Notes under the pieces: generated by a model
Told to the model about the DNA's origin: nothing
Databases searched by the model: none
Seen by the model: only the letters and a program-made list of their open reading frames with translations
Translations under genes and position numbers: made by a program
Shown: positions 32,677 through 43,634 of the stretch, one piece after another
Layout: the number at the start of each line of letters is the position of its first letter
Numbering within the stretch: position 1 is the first letter of the stretch
Assembly: GCA_012184525.1 (NCBI GenBank)
Contig: WOFQ01000020.1
Location: 434,001-498,000, forward strand
DNA length: 64,000 nucleotides
Source: Xenoacremonium recifei
Lineage: Eukaryota > Ascomycota > Sordariomycetes > Hypocreales > Nectriaceae
Direction: 5' to 3'

Positions 32677-33364
32677 GATAATGTTGTGTGTGGTAATGAA
32701 GTTGGTCCTGAAAGGATTACTTGGGATGTAAGCCTATAGTAAGCTTGCGAGTTGTTGATTGAGATGTCTGAAGGTAATGCTGATGGAATGATTGACTCCC
32801 AAAACCCTGTGGCAGAACCCATCATCTTATACCCAACCCCTCTCCCCTTCTCTCGCATTCAGGCCTCCTCCTCTGCACGCTAGCACACCTGAACGAAAGC
32901 GAGAGAGTGCCAGCGTCTCAACCTCGCATCCACAGCCACTCTGACGTCGCGGCCATCTCGAATGGCAGCCCCGAAAGGGTCTAGCTCTCACTCTCGCGGC
33001 GATCCCTGTCCCTCACCCTCGAAAGGCCATCCAATCAACTGGCTGCGTCGCACTCGCTTGTCGATCTCGGACACTCCTTTGGGTTTGACATTGAAAGGCG
33101 CAGACGGGTGCTGCGGCACTGCGCTGGCGAAGACCAGGAAGTCGGACGAAAGATGCGCCATATCACTTTCTGATGCCTGTGGCAGATGGCATTCCCGGCT
33201 CTCGGCAGTTACTTCAAAGGGAAATTTGATCCGATCTGTGGGGTGTAGGGCAGAGGAGGATGAGAATGAAAGCCAAAGCCAATCTATCATACGGAGTCTA
33301 TCATCTATCTGTGTGTAAGGTAGTCTGTTTCTATGCTTTGTCGTCATCAATGTCGTGCTTCTCG
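32677..33364. other. Intergenic region, 688 bp
   Basis: Promoter of the PPxY gene and 3' flank of the GH76 gene (both minus). Overlapping 118- and 133-codon frames lie on opposite strands here with no recognisable content. Confidence 0.5.
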
Positions 33365-35269
33365 TTAGGAAACTTGCGAGAGCTCCCAATACGCCCTGAG
33401 CAATGCCAACCCTCCCATCTGTGTTTCTACAGTGCGGCCTCGTCCCCGGCTGTTGGGATCTTCCCGAGAACTGGCTGCAGCGTTCTCGTCATCTTGGACA
33501 CTTTCGTATCCCTCACCCATCAGCCCTATCTGCTGTTGTTGTTCTCCACCACTCTCCATCAGAAGGTCATACCGCTTAATCACATCCCAGCCTCCTGTGC
33601 CCGGGATCCATCTATGATCTTCCCCCCATGTATCGTCCTCGGGTGTCCCCTGGTTGCGGTAATCGGTGGTGTTCTCAGCAAAGTGGTCAATGCCGTCGTC
33701 CTCCCGACTCACGACAACATCCCATATCCCAGCTCCCCACCACATCCCAAAACGTCCAGCATCATCGCGGGTTCTGCGGGCAGCTAAGGCGTTGTGCCTG
33801 AGCCACCTCAAATACGACCGACAGGCCGCCGCATGGGCCGTCTTCACTCGAGTGTATCCTCGCACATCAATCGTCTTACCTGATGCAATAGGAATTGGGT
33901 CAAGTGGCGCGCAGAATGCTGCCAGGTGGTGGAAGAATATGCCCTTGAACGTCTGCCCGTCTTGCGAACATGTGCCGCTCGCGTCGCACTGCTCCTCCAT
34001 AATGCCTCCCCGCCCTAACCCGCGCCATGGAGGCAGCTGACCGATAATGACGGTGTCGACGCCATCCATCGGCTTATCCTCAGTGAGGTTCCAGCCGGTC
34101 GCTACGATGACGGACTGTATCAGAGTATGTCCGTCTTCAAGGTAAGACGCGCGCCCACTGACAGACCACAGCCCACGCTGGCCGGTAAGCAGAACCCCTT
34201 GGTTATATGTATAAACCATCTCGTCCCGTAGGTCACATCGAGTATTCCCAGGAATGCTTCGGTCAATGTGAAACCCGTCAACGAAGAGGCCCTGCTGATT
34301 GGTCATGTTGACGTTCATCAGCCAGGTATATCCCTCCAACGCAGCCTCCAAGTGTGCAGGGTCCTTGGTCGGAAATGTAACGCCAGCAAGCCAAGGCGCG
34401 GTGAAGTTGTCACCGGGGAAGTCCTCATACATGGAGATAGATGCCGAAATCCAGAGCTCGTTGGTGATGGCGTTCTTGTACGGGTTCAATCGTGGGTTCC
34501 AAACCATACCTCCGTTACAGAGCCGCTTCTCCCAACCCCGAGCACCCAGGTTCCAGAATATTCGGGCCCTGTGCGCAAACGAGCAAACCCAGTTATGGCC
34601 ATGCCAAGGCGCTGCACCGAGAATATCCTCTAGACCGGTTCGTGAAGCGTCTATGGGGGCATTGTTGGAGTAGTGGAGGCTGTTATGTAGCCTCACGAAC
34701 TTGATCGTCTCGAGCCAGCCGAGAACGACCCAAAGAATATCGTCGTAGGCCTATGGAATTTATTAGCTGAAATCGGACCGGCCGATTCGAAGAAGACTGA
34801 CCTGGCCCCTAATAGACAGGACGTCTTGACCATAGTAAGATCCCACAACCTGGGCAAAGTAGGATGAGATGAAATTCTCTTTTGCCTTCCAGTCTCCAAC
34901 ATTCTCGAGCTCTCCAGTTGCCAAAGATTTGGATAAGGTCGTCAGCATCCCTGATACGACGGTTCCAGCAACGGCAGCTGTCCAATCCAAGGTCGTGGGC
35001 CAGGTCGCATAATCGGCGTTGAAATATTGTTCCTGAAGAACTACTAAAGCCTCAACAGCATCTTGAAGGATTTCACTGTCCGCCACGGGTGCTTCTTGTT
35101 CCGAGAAATAATTCACGGCAAAAGTTGCTGGTGGCTCGAGACAGCCTTTTGGTTGTTCTTGGAAGAATACGGGACAATATTCAGATGAAGGTTGGTGAGT
35201 AGGAGTTGCTCTGGCGAGGACAAGATTTGCGAAGCCACCGAGGCTCGCAAGGGAAAGAAACGAGATCAT
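33365..35269 (-). CDS. Secreted GH76 alpha-1,6-mannanase-like enzyme
   Basis: Two exons, 34802..35269 and 33365..34750; 617 aa. Met at 35269 begins a signal peptide of about 21 residues. The GH76 signature is intact: AYDDILWVVLGWLE with the adjacent catalytic aspartates Asp159 and Asp160, preceded by the WTAAVAGTVVSG barrel helix and followed by FWNLGARGW, CNGGMVWNP, ITNELW and YTYNQGVLL. Fungal GH76 members (Dfg5/Dcw1 and relatives) act on alpha-1,6-mannose backbones of wall glycoproteins or GPI anchors. Unlike Dfg5/Dcw1 the C-terminus has no hydrophobic GPI tail, but a hydrophilic Gln/Glu/Ser/Arg stretch (about 560-600), so a soluble extracellular enzyme is likely. Confidence 0.92.
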
Positions 35270-36493
35270 ATCCAAAGATTTCCACTTCAGGAGTCAAATC
35301 TTCGTATGTCTGAGTATCAGAAGTTCCGATAAAGTACCCTTTCCTCCACGCGCGGTTTTCATGGGATGAGGCGATCCATGTCGATTTGTCGATGAACTCT
35401 CTAGGGTAGCTCGTTCAGGGACTACAAGGTTTTGAGAATCCTCCGCAGGACGGCAAGATAGAGTGTACGTGGAGGGACACAGGCGAAGGAGCAGATCAAA
35501 TAAGGGTTGAGATGCAAAGCAAATACGAGAAGAGGCGAGTTTGAGATATCAAGGCTCACCGGTCATCGGTGGCCGTATCGTCCAAGAACCACCAAAGTGC
35601 GACGATTGCCCCACCATGGCTGTGCTTGAGTCTGGGTCTGGATCGTCTGCCCAGAAAAACCCTAGACTGGATAAGATGGATAAGGAGGTGGAACTTTAGA
35701 CGATAACGACATATAGAAACAAGAGCCTCTGGGCTGAGTCTTGGAATACCACAGCTGAAAGGGGCACTGGAGCAGAATAGACCATTTCAGGTAGTTACAG
35801 AGTTCAATTCAAAGGATAATTGCGAATGAAAATAGCACGGAAATCTATTGGATCTCACTCGTTCTTCTCATGCCTGCAGGTCCCGCGCGTGTTAATGGCA
35901 GGGAGCCTGTGCTCCTATCGACAAGGAAAGTCCTGTCGCGTCAACGCGTAAAGAGGACCATCCAAATGTCCGCACATAGCATGATACTGAGTAATATTTC
36001 CAACGCTTGACCGCCAGAAATTTCAAGTTCAGTTTCTTTGATTCCTACCTTAGACGAGTATTCCGCAGTACAAGCACCGCTCATCAGCACCTAGCGGTCT
36101 TCAGGTGGTGTTTAGTGGATGTAGCGCTGAAGACCACTGAAGGGCCGAACCCACTTTTCGCACCTTCCATGTCTTGCGCTGGCTGGTTTGTTTACTTTTA
36201 GCCCAAAACAGACTGAACAACAACCCCGGTCCGACTTCCATCTACACTTACACTGCCGCGCTTTCTTTCTCCTCCACCATAGCTCAACTTCTCTCGACCT
36301 CTACTCCCACAGTTGAAGCTTGGGACCGGATCTACTCGCTTCCTCAATTCTTTAGCCATTACGATTGAATACCTTCGCATCACTGCCTTCACAGTCCGAC
36401 ATCCCGCATCACGCGTTTGGGAGCCACCGCTTCCTCCCTCACCTCCAGTCCTAGCTCTCGCAGCATCGCGCCTGACGCGTGCCATCCAGAGCA
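35270..36493. other. Divergent intergenic region, 1.2 kb
   Basis: Between GH76 (minus) and the spindle-pole gene (plus). A CT-rich tract near 36,260-36,460 precedes the latter's ATG, a common fungal leader feature. No other feature. Confidence 0.5.
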
Positions 36494-39400
36494 ATGGAGG
36501 CCGATACTGCCAACAGATATCGTTCTCGCATTCTTAGAGAAATGAATGCCAACCGCGACAACCCATTCAACTCTCCCCCTTCCTCGACAGGCTCCCACGG
36601 GACCGTCAGCCCAACACTGTCCTCGGTCTTCTCCGACCCGGATGGCGAGTCGACGCGCCGGCTCAACGAAGACATTGCCCGAATCACGACCAACAGAAAG
36701 CTCCCTGTCAACTGGGAAGCTGCCCACCGCAAGTGGCCCGAGTTCTTTGGCATGCCCAAGTCCGCCAATGTCAACATCAACAACATCTTGGACGACGACA
36801 CCGATATGCGACCGCTGAGCGCCGAGTCCAAGGAGAACAAGCCCCCGGCTGCTGCAGTCAAGTTCGCTGCCGACGACTCTACCCAGGACATCTGGCAGGG
36901 CTCTAACAGGACGCGCGCTGAGATGCAACCACGCGTCGACAACGAGTCGGACCTCTCCTCCATCATCGCCAAGTCCCCAGCCCGAGTCTTCGGCAACGCT
37001 GCCTTTTCCAAGGCTGGCCGCAACCCTAGTCCGCTCGCAAAGGTCCACACACGAACTGCTTCGGGCACCGTGTCGCATCATCACCGCCGCGAATCCATCT
37101 CAGAGGCGGTTGACCGTCTACGAAACGGGTCCCGAAGCCCCAAGAATGTCGATAAGCGGGATTTTGCAGTTGAACATAACTCTCCACGACTTTCCTCTGC
37201 CAAGTCTAGCCTCACCGCCGTGCCCCCAGATCACGAGTCTATGAGCCCAGGCCACAACGACACCAACATGCGGTCGTTCTTCATGCCCGATGTGTCGCAT
37301 CTCGGCGACTTTGTTACCGGCACACTCAAGTTCAGTGGCGCCATGAGGAATGGTGTACCAATCTTTGTCAAGAATGGCAGAGTCCACGACCGACAAGACC
37401 GGTCTTCTCTCCACGCCCATGCAGAGGTCGACGCCGTTGAACTACCAGAGGATGAGGAGAAGATCTTCGTGTCTATGGATATGATCCGAGAAGAGATCAT
37501 CTCGCTTCAGGAGCACTACGACAAGGTGCAAGAATACGCAGAGGGCCTGCAGCAGCAGGTTGAGCAACTTGAGGCCCAACTGAAATCTCGCAAGTCTATT
37601 GGAGACGGTTATGGTTCCTATCATGCTAATGAGCAACTGATGGCACAGAAGGATCGTAAGTCTCACGTATCGATTTTTTTTTCTTGCGCACCAGCTAACC
37701 CGTGGTAGGATTGGAAATCGAGGTAAACACGCTTCAATCACGCCTCGAACAGGCTTCGCGAAAGATCAGTATGAATGCTATCGAGAACGATGCCTTGATG
37801 CAGGAGAAGGACCGAGCTGTCAGGAAGCTGCAGGAGGCGTGTGAAGACATCAACAAGCTCACCCGGAAGTTGAGCTTCAAAGAAAAGGAGCTTGACACGA
37901 CAAACAAGCAGCTCGAATCTACTGAGCAAATCCGACACGACAATGACACATTGCGACGGGACCTTGTTTCTATCAAGAAGGGACGAGATACCTTGCAGAA
38001 GGAGAACAAGGCACTCAAGGCAGAGAATGAGACTCTCCGCCAAGAGAATGAGGAACTCAGAGAGGAAGCCCAGAACCTCCGAACTGACGGCAATGGCACC
38101 CGCCGAGAGCACCAGTCTCTCATTACCGAGAACAGATCTCTTCGGGCAACCAACAAGTCATTGATGGATGAGAACGAGGATCTTCGGGAAAACCTTGATG
38201 GTGTTCAGCATGAGCTCGACGCTGTTCGTGAGGAGGTTGAGAGCCTCCGAACCGAAGTACAGAACATTGGACAGGAGAAATCAAGCCTTCGTGAGGACAA
38301 CAATAGTCTTGTGCGACACAACGAGAAGTATTTCACCGAGAACAAGGTGCTGCGAAAAGAGAACTCAGGCTTTGAGCGCAGCGTCCATGACCTACACGAT
38401 GAGAACATGAAGCTGAGAGATGAGGTCGAATTCTTGAAGCAGCAGCTTGACCATTGCAGGCCTCTCCCTAAGGAAGACTTGACCGGTAGGGTCGATGAGG
38501 AAACAGAAGAGAACATGACCTCTGCGTTCTTCATTCCCGATATTACTATGAACACGAATGAGTCAGCTCAAGCAGAGCAGACTGAGACGAAGGACTTGCC
38601 AGACCTCACTGCTGATAGCAACAAGATGCCTAGTATTCCCGACGTTACAGAGGAGGAGACTCGGAATACGACGAAGCGAGACAACACCGACCAGACTGCT
38701 GACCGCAAGTCGAAGAGCAAGTCCAGGAGCTCGTCTCTCAAGGTTACTTCGCAGAACCAGAAGGTGGCGTTCTCACTCCCTGAGAAGTCATCGAAGAGCG
38801 CTTCCAACGTCGCCAACCGAGGTAGCAAGCGACGAAATGCTTCTCAGTCGAGCAATTTCAACGTGCAGAAGGGAATCTCGGCATCCAACCAGGATCCATT
38901 TACCGACTACGATGACACAACGGGCCTACAGTCCATCGAGACCACCCAGGATCAGTCCGTCCAGCTCCCCGTGGTGCTCAAGTCGCGAAAGGAGGGGAGC
39001 ATTAGGGAGAAGCGACAGCCTACTGCAACACAGGAGATGACTGGCCAGAGCCAGAGATCTCAGCACATCCGAACACAGTCGCGGTCGTCTCATAGGCACA
39101 CGAGCGTGACCGAGTTGACTTCTGATAGCATCAAGACATCGGCTACGGAAACGTGCCTGACCCTATCTAACGATGCCAAGCGAGTCCTGGATGGCCTCTG
39201 TGGGCATAACTGCCGCAACTGCATAGTCTGCAGCCGAATAACCTCTCACCGCGGCGTCATCTCTCCCGCTGATATTGCTAGCGGCAAGAAGCGAGTGACT
39301 GTCCCGCGCCCTGTCCCCGTCACTGACCGGGATCTCACCCTTGAGGACCCTACCATGCGGCCTGCACAGTCCCCTGGCTATGCCCTCGCCCTTGTGATCA

Positions 39401-39720
39401 AGGGCCTAGAAGACGAGGCCAAGCACATGCAGCTCGAGCTGTCCAGCCTTCAGGCTAAGTACAACAGCAGCGACAAGGCACTCGGCCGCCGCGAACGCCT
39501 CGACATGGCCGAGGGTATTCGCACACTTCTCAAGCGCCTCGAGGTCAAGAACGACCAGATCTACAGCCTGTACGATGTCCTCGAGGGCCAGAAGGCCGCC
39601 GGCCAGGCCATGACTGAGGAGGAAATAGAGATGACGGTCCTCAACATCACTGGTATGACTGTCCGCGATGTCACTAGCGGTAGCGACCAGGTGACTTGGG
39701 AGGGCATTCAGGAGGTGTAA
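36494..39720 (+). CDS. Cep57/Ppc89-like spindle pole body coiled-coil protein
   Basis: Two exons, 36494..37655 and 37709..39720; 1057 aa. Residues 1-about 330 are disordered (Ser/Pro/Asn/Asp-rich) with FFMPDVSHLGDF and FVSMDMIREEI before the coils. A very long coiled coil runs from about 340 to 660, with asparagine-rich heptads (LRQENEELREE-like). A charged Ser/Thr/Gln region follows (to about 860), then a CX3CX2CX2C cluster at Cys885, 889, 892 and 895. The C-terminal SPGYALALVIKGLEDEAKHMQ ... LLKRLEVKNDQIYSLYD is a good match to the Cep57 microtubule-binding domain (PF06657). Fission-yeast Ppc89 and relatives tether spindle pole body components. Function by family; the Cys cluster is an unassigned addition. 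Confidence 0.87.
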
Positions 39721-40097
39721 TGATGTTACCTGAAAAGATGAGATGACAGGGTGGTGTCGGTATCAAATTGGCATTGGTCTGCGTGATGGCGTTTTCGGAT
39801 TTGATCGTTTGGATCATTTCATCATTGATTGATCTCCCTTGGACGGTTGGCTGGATCTGCATATTTTGGGGAGTTTGCACAGGAAAGGGCTTTTGTATTC
39901 GTGTATAAATACCACTCGCTGGATGCGAGGATGAGCATGAAATGGAGATTATTGCATCTTTCACGTTGGTTTCAACCTTCTCGTGCAGTATGTGACATGT
40001 TGGAGAGTGATGGGTGTTGAACAAATGTAAAGGTATCCTTGATTCAGATCTATGGGACAGAAAAAGCCGTGTAGCACATCTATGGCGGCAGGTATTT
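39721..40097. other. Convergent intergenic region
   Basis: 377 bp between the 3' ends of the spindle-pole gene and NOC2; no other feature. Confidence 0.5.
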
Positions 40098-42428
40098 TTA
40101 CTCCTCATCCTCTTCCTCATCTTCATCTTCATCCTCATCTTCAGCAATCTCGTCTTCCACGTCCATCTCATCATCATCTTCATCATCCTCGTCCTCGTCG
40201 TCATCATCGCCCTCCAACTCCGCCCTCTCCTCCTCCCTGCGCTTCCGGTCCTCTTCCCGTCTCGCCTCCTCCAACATCTTCGCACGCTCCGCCCGCGCCT
40301 TGCGCTGCCCAACCACGTACGCGCCTAGCGGCGTCTTTGCGACGTCGAAGTCCCGCAGGAAGGCGTCCACCTGTGCGCGGTCTTTGGGCGCAAAGTCGAC
40401 CTTGGCGCGGCGCTCCTCGATGAACTTCGCATTGGCTTCGAGTTTTTGGACTAGGAGCACCAGCGCGGAGACGAGCTTGGCGTTCTTGTTGCCCTGTGTG
40501 CGCGAGCGGGCCTGCTTGAGCCACCGCTTGAGCTGGATGGTGATGGGCAGGGCGAGCTCGGGGAAGGCGATGTTCGTGGCCCAGAGGAGAGCGTACTCGC
40601 CCAGCAGCTCGACGATCTGATCGCCGACGCCGTCCTGGTACACGCGCGTGCGTAGGTACGACTTAGGAGCCTTATAGGAGGTAGCGAAGTCGAGAGCCTT
40701 GAGAGAGGCAGGCTTGGGGGCCTTGCGCATCTCGGCGGCGGCGAGGACCTCGAGCAGCGGGCTGGCGAGCGGGATGAAGGTGCCAGTAGCGCGGGAGACA
40801 CGTAGCAGGGAGCGTACGAGGTGGAAGCGCAGGGGGAAGTAGAGCGCCGTCGGGATAAGGCGCATGGCGCCGAGCGTCACCTGGACGAGCGGGTAGATGA
40901 GCAGACGGAGCTGGCTCTCCTTGCCGGCCTCGGCCTCCTTGACAGGGGAGCAGTGCTCGGCGAGCACGCAGGACCAGAAGTCGAGCGAGTGGGTGTACTG
41001 CCAGTTGTAGATGATGCGGAAGGCGTCGTTCTTGTTGTGGACGATGCTGTTGCGCAGGTGGATGGCCAGCTGGCGGATGAATGTGAAGGCGGTGGTGTAG
41101 CCGACGGCCGGGTCGATGCCCCAGAGCTCGGCAGCCGAGTTCTTCATGAGGTTGATGCCCTGCAGCGTGTTGGCGTTGGTGATGCGGCAGCCCTGGATGA
41201 GGCCCTGGTAGGTAGCCTTGAGGACTGTTTCGCGGATGCCCTTGTCGCCGATGACAACCAGGCGGCGCAGCACGAGGAAGGCCGTGATGCGCGTCGTCTC
41301 AGTAGAGGCGGGCTGGGCCCAGAAGTTGACGACGGCCTTGGACAGCGCCTTGATCAGCTTCTTGAAGGAGAGGAGGTAGGGGAGGATGGGCGTGATGGAG
41401 GAGAGGGTGAGCTTGAGCGTCTTGTCGTCGGAGAGCGTGCTGAGGAGGTGCATGATGGACGACGTGTAGGTCTTGAGCAGGAGGGAGAGGGTGCGGAACT
41501 TCTTGGACTCGGTCTGGACGTAGACCTTGCCGGCAGCAGACTCCTTGATCGGGAGATGGTGGTTCATAACCGTGGGAATCTCCTTCAGGGCGAGGACAAG
41601 GATGTCGTTGAAGACTTCGGGGCTGTTGATGGTGTACCGTTGCGACTCATCTTCGTCGTCTTCGTTGAGGTGAGCTGCGCAGCGGAAGGCCAGCACGACT
41701 TGTCTCGCTGCTCGGAGCGATTGCTTCTCGGTCATCGACTTCCTCCATGATGCGACAAGTTCCCGGGTCAACTCGTTTGGCTGCGTCGGCTCCGACTCTT
41801 CGGTCTTCTTCTCCTTCTTCCGCTTCTTCTTGGGTTGCTCCTCCTCGGCTTCTTCCTCGCTGGCGCTGAGTTCGTCCACTTCCGCCAGATCGGCGTTATC
41901 GTCAAAGTCTAGGGCTTCGGGATCGTTCTCCTTGAGGAACTTGTAAAAGTCGGGGTCATTCTTCGCGAGCTCGTCCATAGTCTGCTTGCTCATGCCAACG
42001 TCGTCGTCGCCGTCGATTTCCTCCTCGCTGTCACTGACGACAGGCTGGGCGCCAATTGAGTCGTCCGATTCGTTTCCATCGCTCGCATCACCGTCTTGCT
42101 CTGGAGCGTCCCTCTTGCGCTTCCCCAACTTTCCGCTCTTCTTGGACTTCTTGTCAATGATGTCGAGTTCGTCGCCCTGGAAGAAGTCGTCGACACTTAG
42201 GTCATTGATCTTCTTGCCCTTGGCGCTGGGCTTCTTGACAGCGGTTTCTTCACCATCCTTGGCTCCCTTGTAGAATTCAGAGTCTGTCGCTTTGCGGGCT
42301 TGTTTCTTCGCCTGGATCTGATGTCGCTGCTTGACTTTGGCATTCGCCTTTCTTTTGTCGAGAACGCCTTTTAGGCGGCTCTTCTCGAACTTCTTCGTCG
42401 CCTTGAGGTTCTTCTTGCCGGGCCCCAT
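40098..42428 (-). CDS. NOC2: Nucleolar complex protein 2 (ribosome biogenesis)
   Basis: Single exon, 776 aa. ATG at 42428 begins MGPGKKNLKATKKFEKSRLKG, a lysine-rich nucleolar-type start; an upstream frame continues but would add non-conserved sequence. Alternating basic and acidic stretches fill the first about 250 residues, including DDFFQGDELDII and NDPDFYKFLKENDPEAL. The Noc2 helical-repeat core follows, containing KLTLSSITPILPYLLSFKKL, GCRITNANTLQGINLMKNSA and a later KALDFATSYKAPKSYLRTRVYQDG. Noc2 pairs with Noc1 or Noc3 to move pre-60S particles from the nucleolus. The last about 40 residues are nearly pure Asp/Glu. Divergent with VPS28 across 274 bp. Confidence 0.96.
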   Translation of the reverse strand: MGPGKKNLKATKKFEKSRLKGVLDKRKANAKVKQRHQIQAKKQARKATDSEFYKGAKDGEETAVKKPSAKGKKINDLSVDDFFQGDELDIIDKKSKKSGKLGKRKRDAPEQDGDASDGNESDDSIGAQPVVSDSEEEIDGDDDVGMSKQTMDELAKNDPDFYKFLKENDPEALDFDDNADLAEVDELSASEEEAEEEQPKKKRKKEKKTEESEPTQPNELTRELVASWRKSMTEKQSLRAARQVVLAFRCAAHLNEDDEDESQRYTINSPEVFNDILVLALKEIPTVMNHHLPIKESAAGKVYVQTESKKFRTLSLLLKTYTSSIMHLLSTLSDDKTLKLTLSSITPILPYLLSFKKLIKALSKAVVNFWAQPASTETTRITAFLVLRRLVVIGDKGIRETVLKATYQGLIQGCRITNANTLQGINLMKNSAAELWGIDPAVGYTTAFTFIRQLAIHLRNSIVHNKNDAFRIIYNWQYTHSLDFWSCVLAEHCSPVKEAEAGKESQLRLLIYPLVQVTLGAMRLIPTALYFPLRFHLVRSLLRVSRATGTFIPLASPLLEVLAAAEMRKAPKPASLKALDFATSYKAPKSYLRTRVYQDGVGDQIVELLGEYALLWATNIAFPELALPITIQLKRWLKQARSRTQGNKNAKLVSALVLLVQKLEANAKFIEERRAKVDFAPKDRAQVDAFLRDFDVAKTPLGAYVVGQRKARAERAKMLEEARREEDRKRREEERAELEGDDDDEDEDDEDDDEMDVEDEIAEDEDEDEDEEEDEE

Positions 42429-42702
42429 CGTGATTGACTGGAGCGTGCGAGCCGGGTGAAGGGATGTTTTGTTTGCTGTAGGAGACGGATGATAGTCCAA
42501 GTCTCTTTTTTTTCTGCCGTTGATGGTTCTCCGCCAAAAATTTTGCGGCGGACTTATCGATAAGGAGCTCAATCCACCACGCACGAAAGCGGCAGGCGGT
42601 GACTTGATTCTGCCGCGACCATCGACGTAACCCGTCCCGCCATCCCACCTTCAGCCAGCAGCTCTCCCGCCAGATAAACAGGTTGCCAATGCCTCCGCCG
42701 CC

Positions 42703-43532
42703 ATGATACCGCGACAGGGCTATGCGCCGACACCGCATAGTTATGTGCCGAACACGAGCCTCTCTGCGACCATTAATCTTGACGAAGTATTTACCTCACA
42801 CATCCCCGCGCTTCTTGCGCTGCTGATGCCAAGCTCACCCCGCTCTAGGAGGTCAAGTTGACCGAGACCCGCGCCGAACGAGATCTACAGGACTCACTTG
42901 CTGAGTTATTCAGTATTATTGTCACTCTCGACGAGCTCGAAAAGGCGTTCCTCAAGGATGCGGTCCCCGAAGTCGAGTACACGGAAATATGCGAACGATC
43001 GTTGAGACAGTATAAGGCGCTGCTCGCCGATGAGACGATCGCCAAGGAATTTGAAGGGCTTGAGGAGTTCAAGGCGAAGTGGGATGTATGTTGATGGAAT
43101 CGGATCTGGATGGGATCTGAAATGCTAACGGTAAATAAGCTTGAGGCCCCTCGTGCGACGGAGCGCATTCGCGTCGGCATGCCCTCCACGACCATCACAG
43201 CATCTTCCTCCGCCGCCGCACCAGCTCCTACAGCGGCCAATAATACCAGCGGTGTGCTGATTCTGGAAGCCACGCAGGAATTTATCACTTTCCTTGATGC
43301 TGTAAAGCTTGGTCTCCTCTCCAAAGACCAGCTTCACCCTTTGCTATCCGACGTTATTCAATCCGTTAACCGCGTGACGGACAAGGACTTTGAGAACCGC
43401 GGGAAGATCGTGCAATGGCTCATCACGCTGAACCAGATGAAGGCCACAGAGGAGTTGAGCGAGGGACAGGCTCGCGAGTTGGAATTGGATATACAGCAAG
43501 CGTACCAGGGATTTAGACGGACGTTGACATGA
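42703..43532 (+). CDS. VPS28: ESCRT-I subunit Vps28
   Basis: Three exons, 42703..42786, 42849..43085 and 43140..43532; 237 aa. The start is the ATG giving MIPRQGYAPTPHSYVPN. The CTAG acceptor at 42848 gives the conserved EEVKL, and the AAG acceptor at 43139 joins KWD to LEAPRATERI, matching the Vps28 linker. The N-terminal half is the ESCRT-I core region (ARDL-like helices, SLAELFSIIVTLDELEKAFLKD, YTEICERSLRQYKALL). The C-terminal four-helix domain (FITFLDAVKLGLLSKDQLHPLL ... WLITLNQMKATEELSEGQ) binds ESCRT-II in the family. It acts at endosomes in multivesicular body sorting. An Ala/Ser/Thr-rich linker between the halves is longer than in yeast. Confidence 0.96.
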
Positions 43533-43634
43533 GGATTCATGAGTTGTGTTGGATTCATGTCTACGTCGCGAGTTTCTCGACTATCATACCTTAACGCCAT
43601 AATTTTAGAATATACCCATCCTTGTTCATGTCCA

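Noticed and set aside
40821..41750. 309-codon open frame antisense to NOC2
   Set aside because: Shadow of the Noc2 coding strand; Glu/Gly/Val/Asp-rich translation without any motif.
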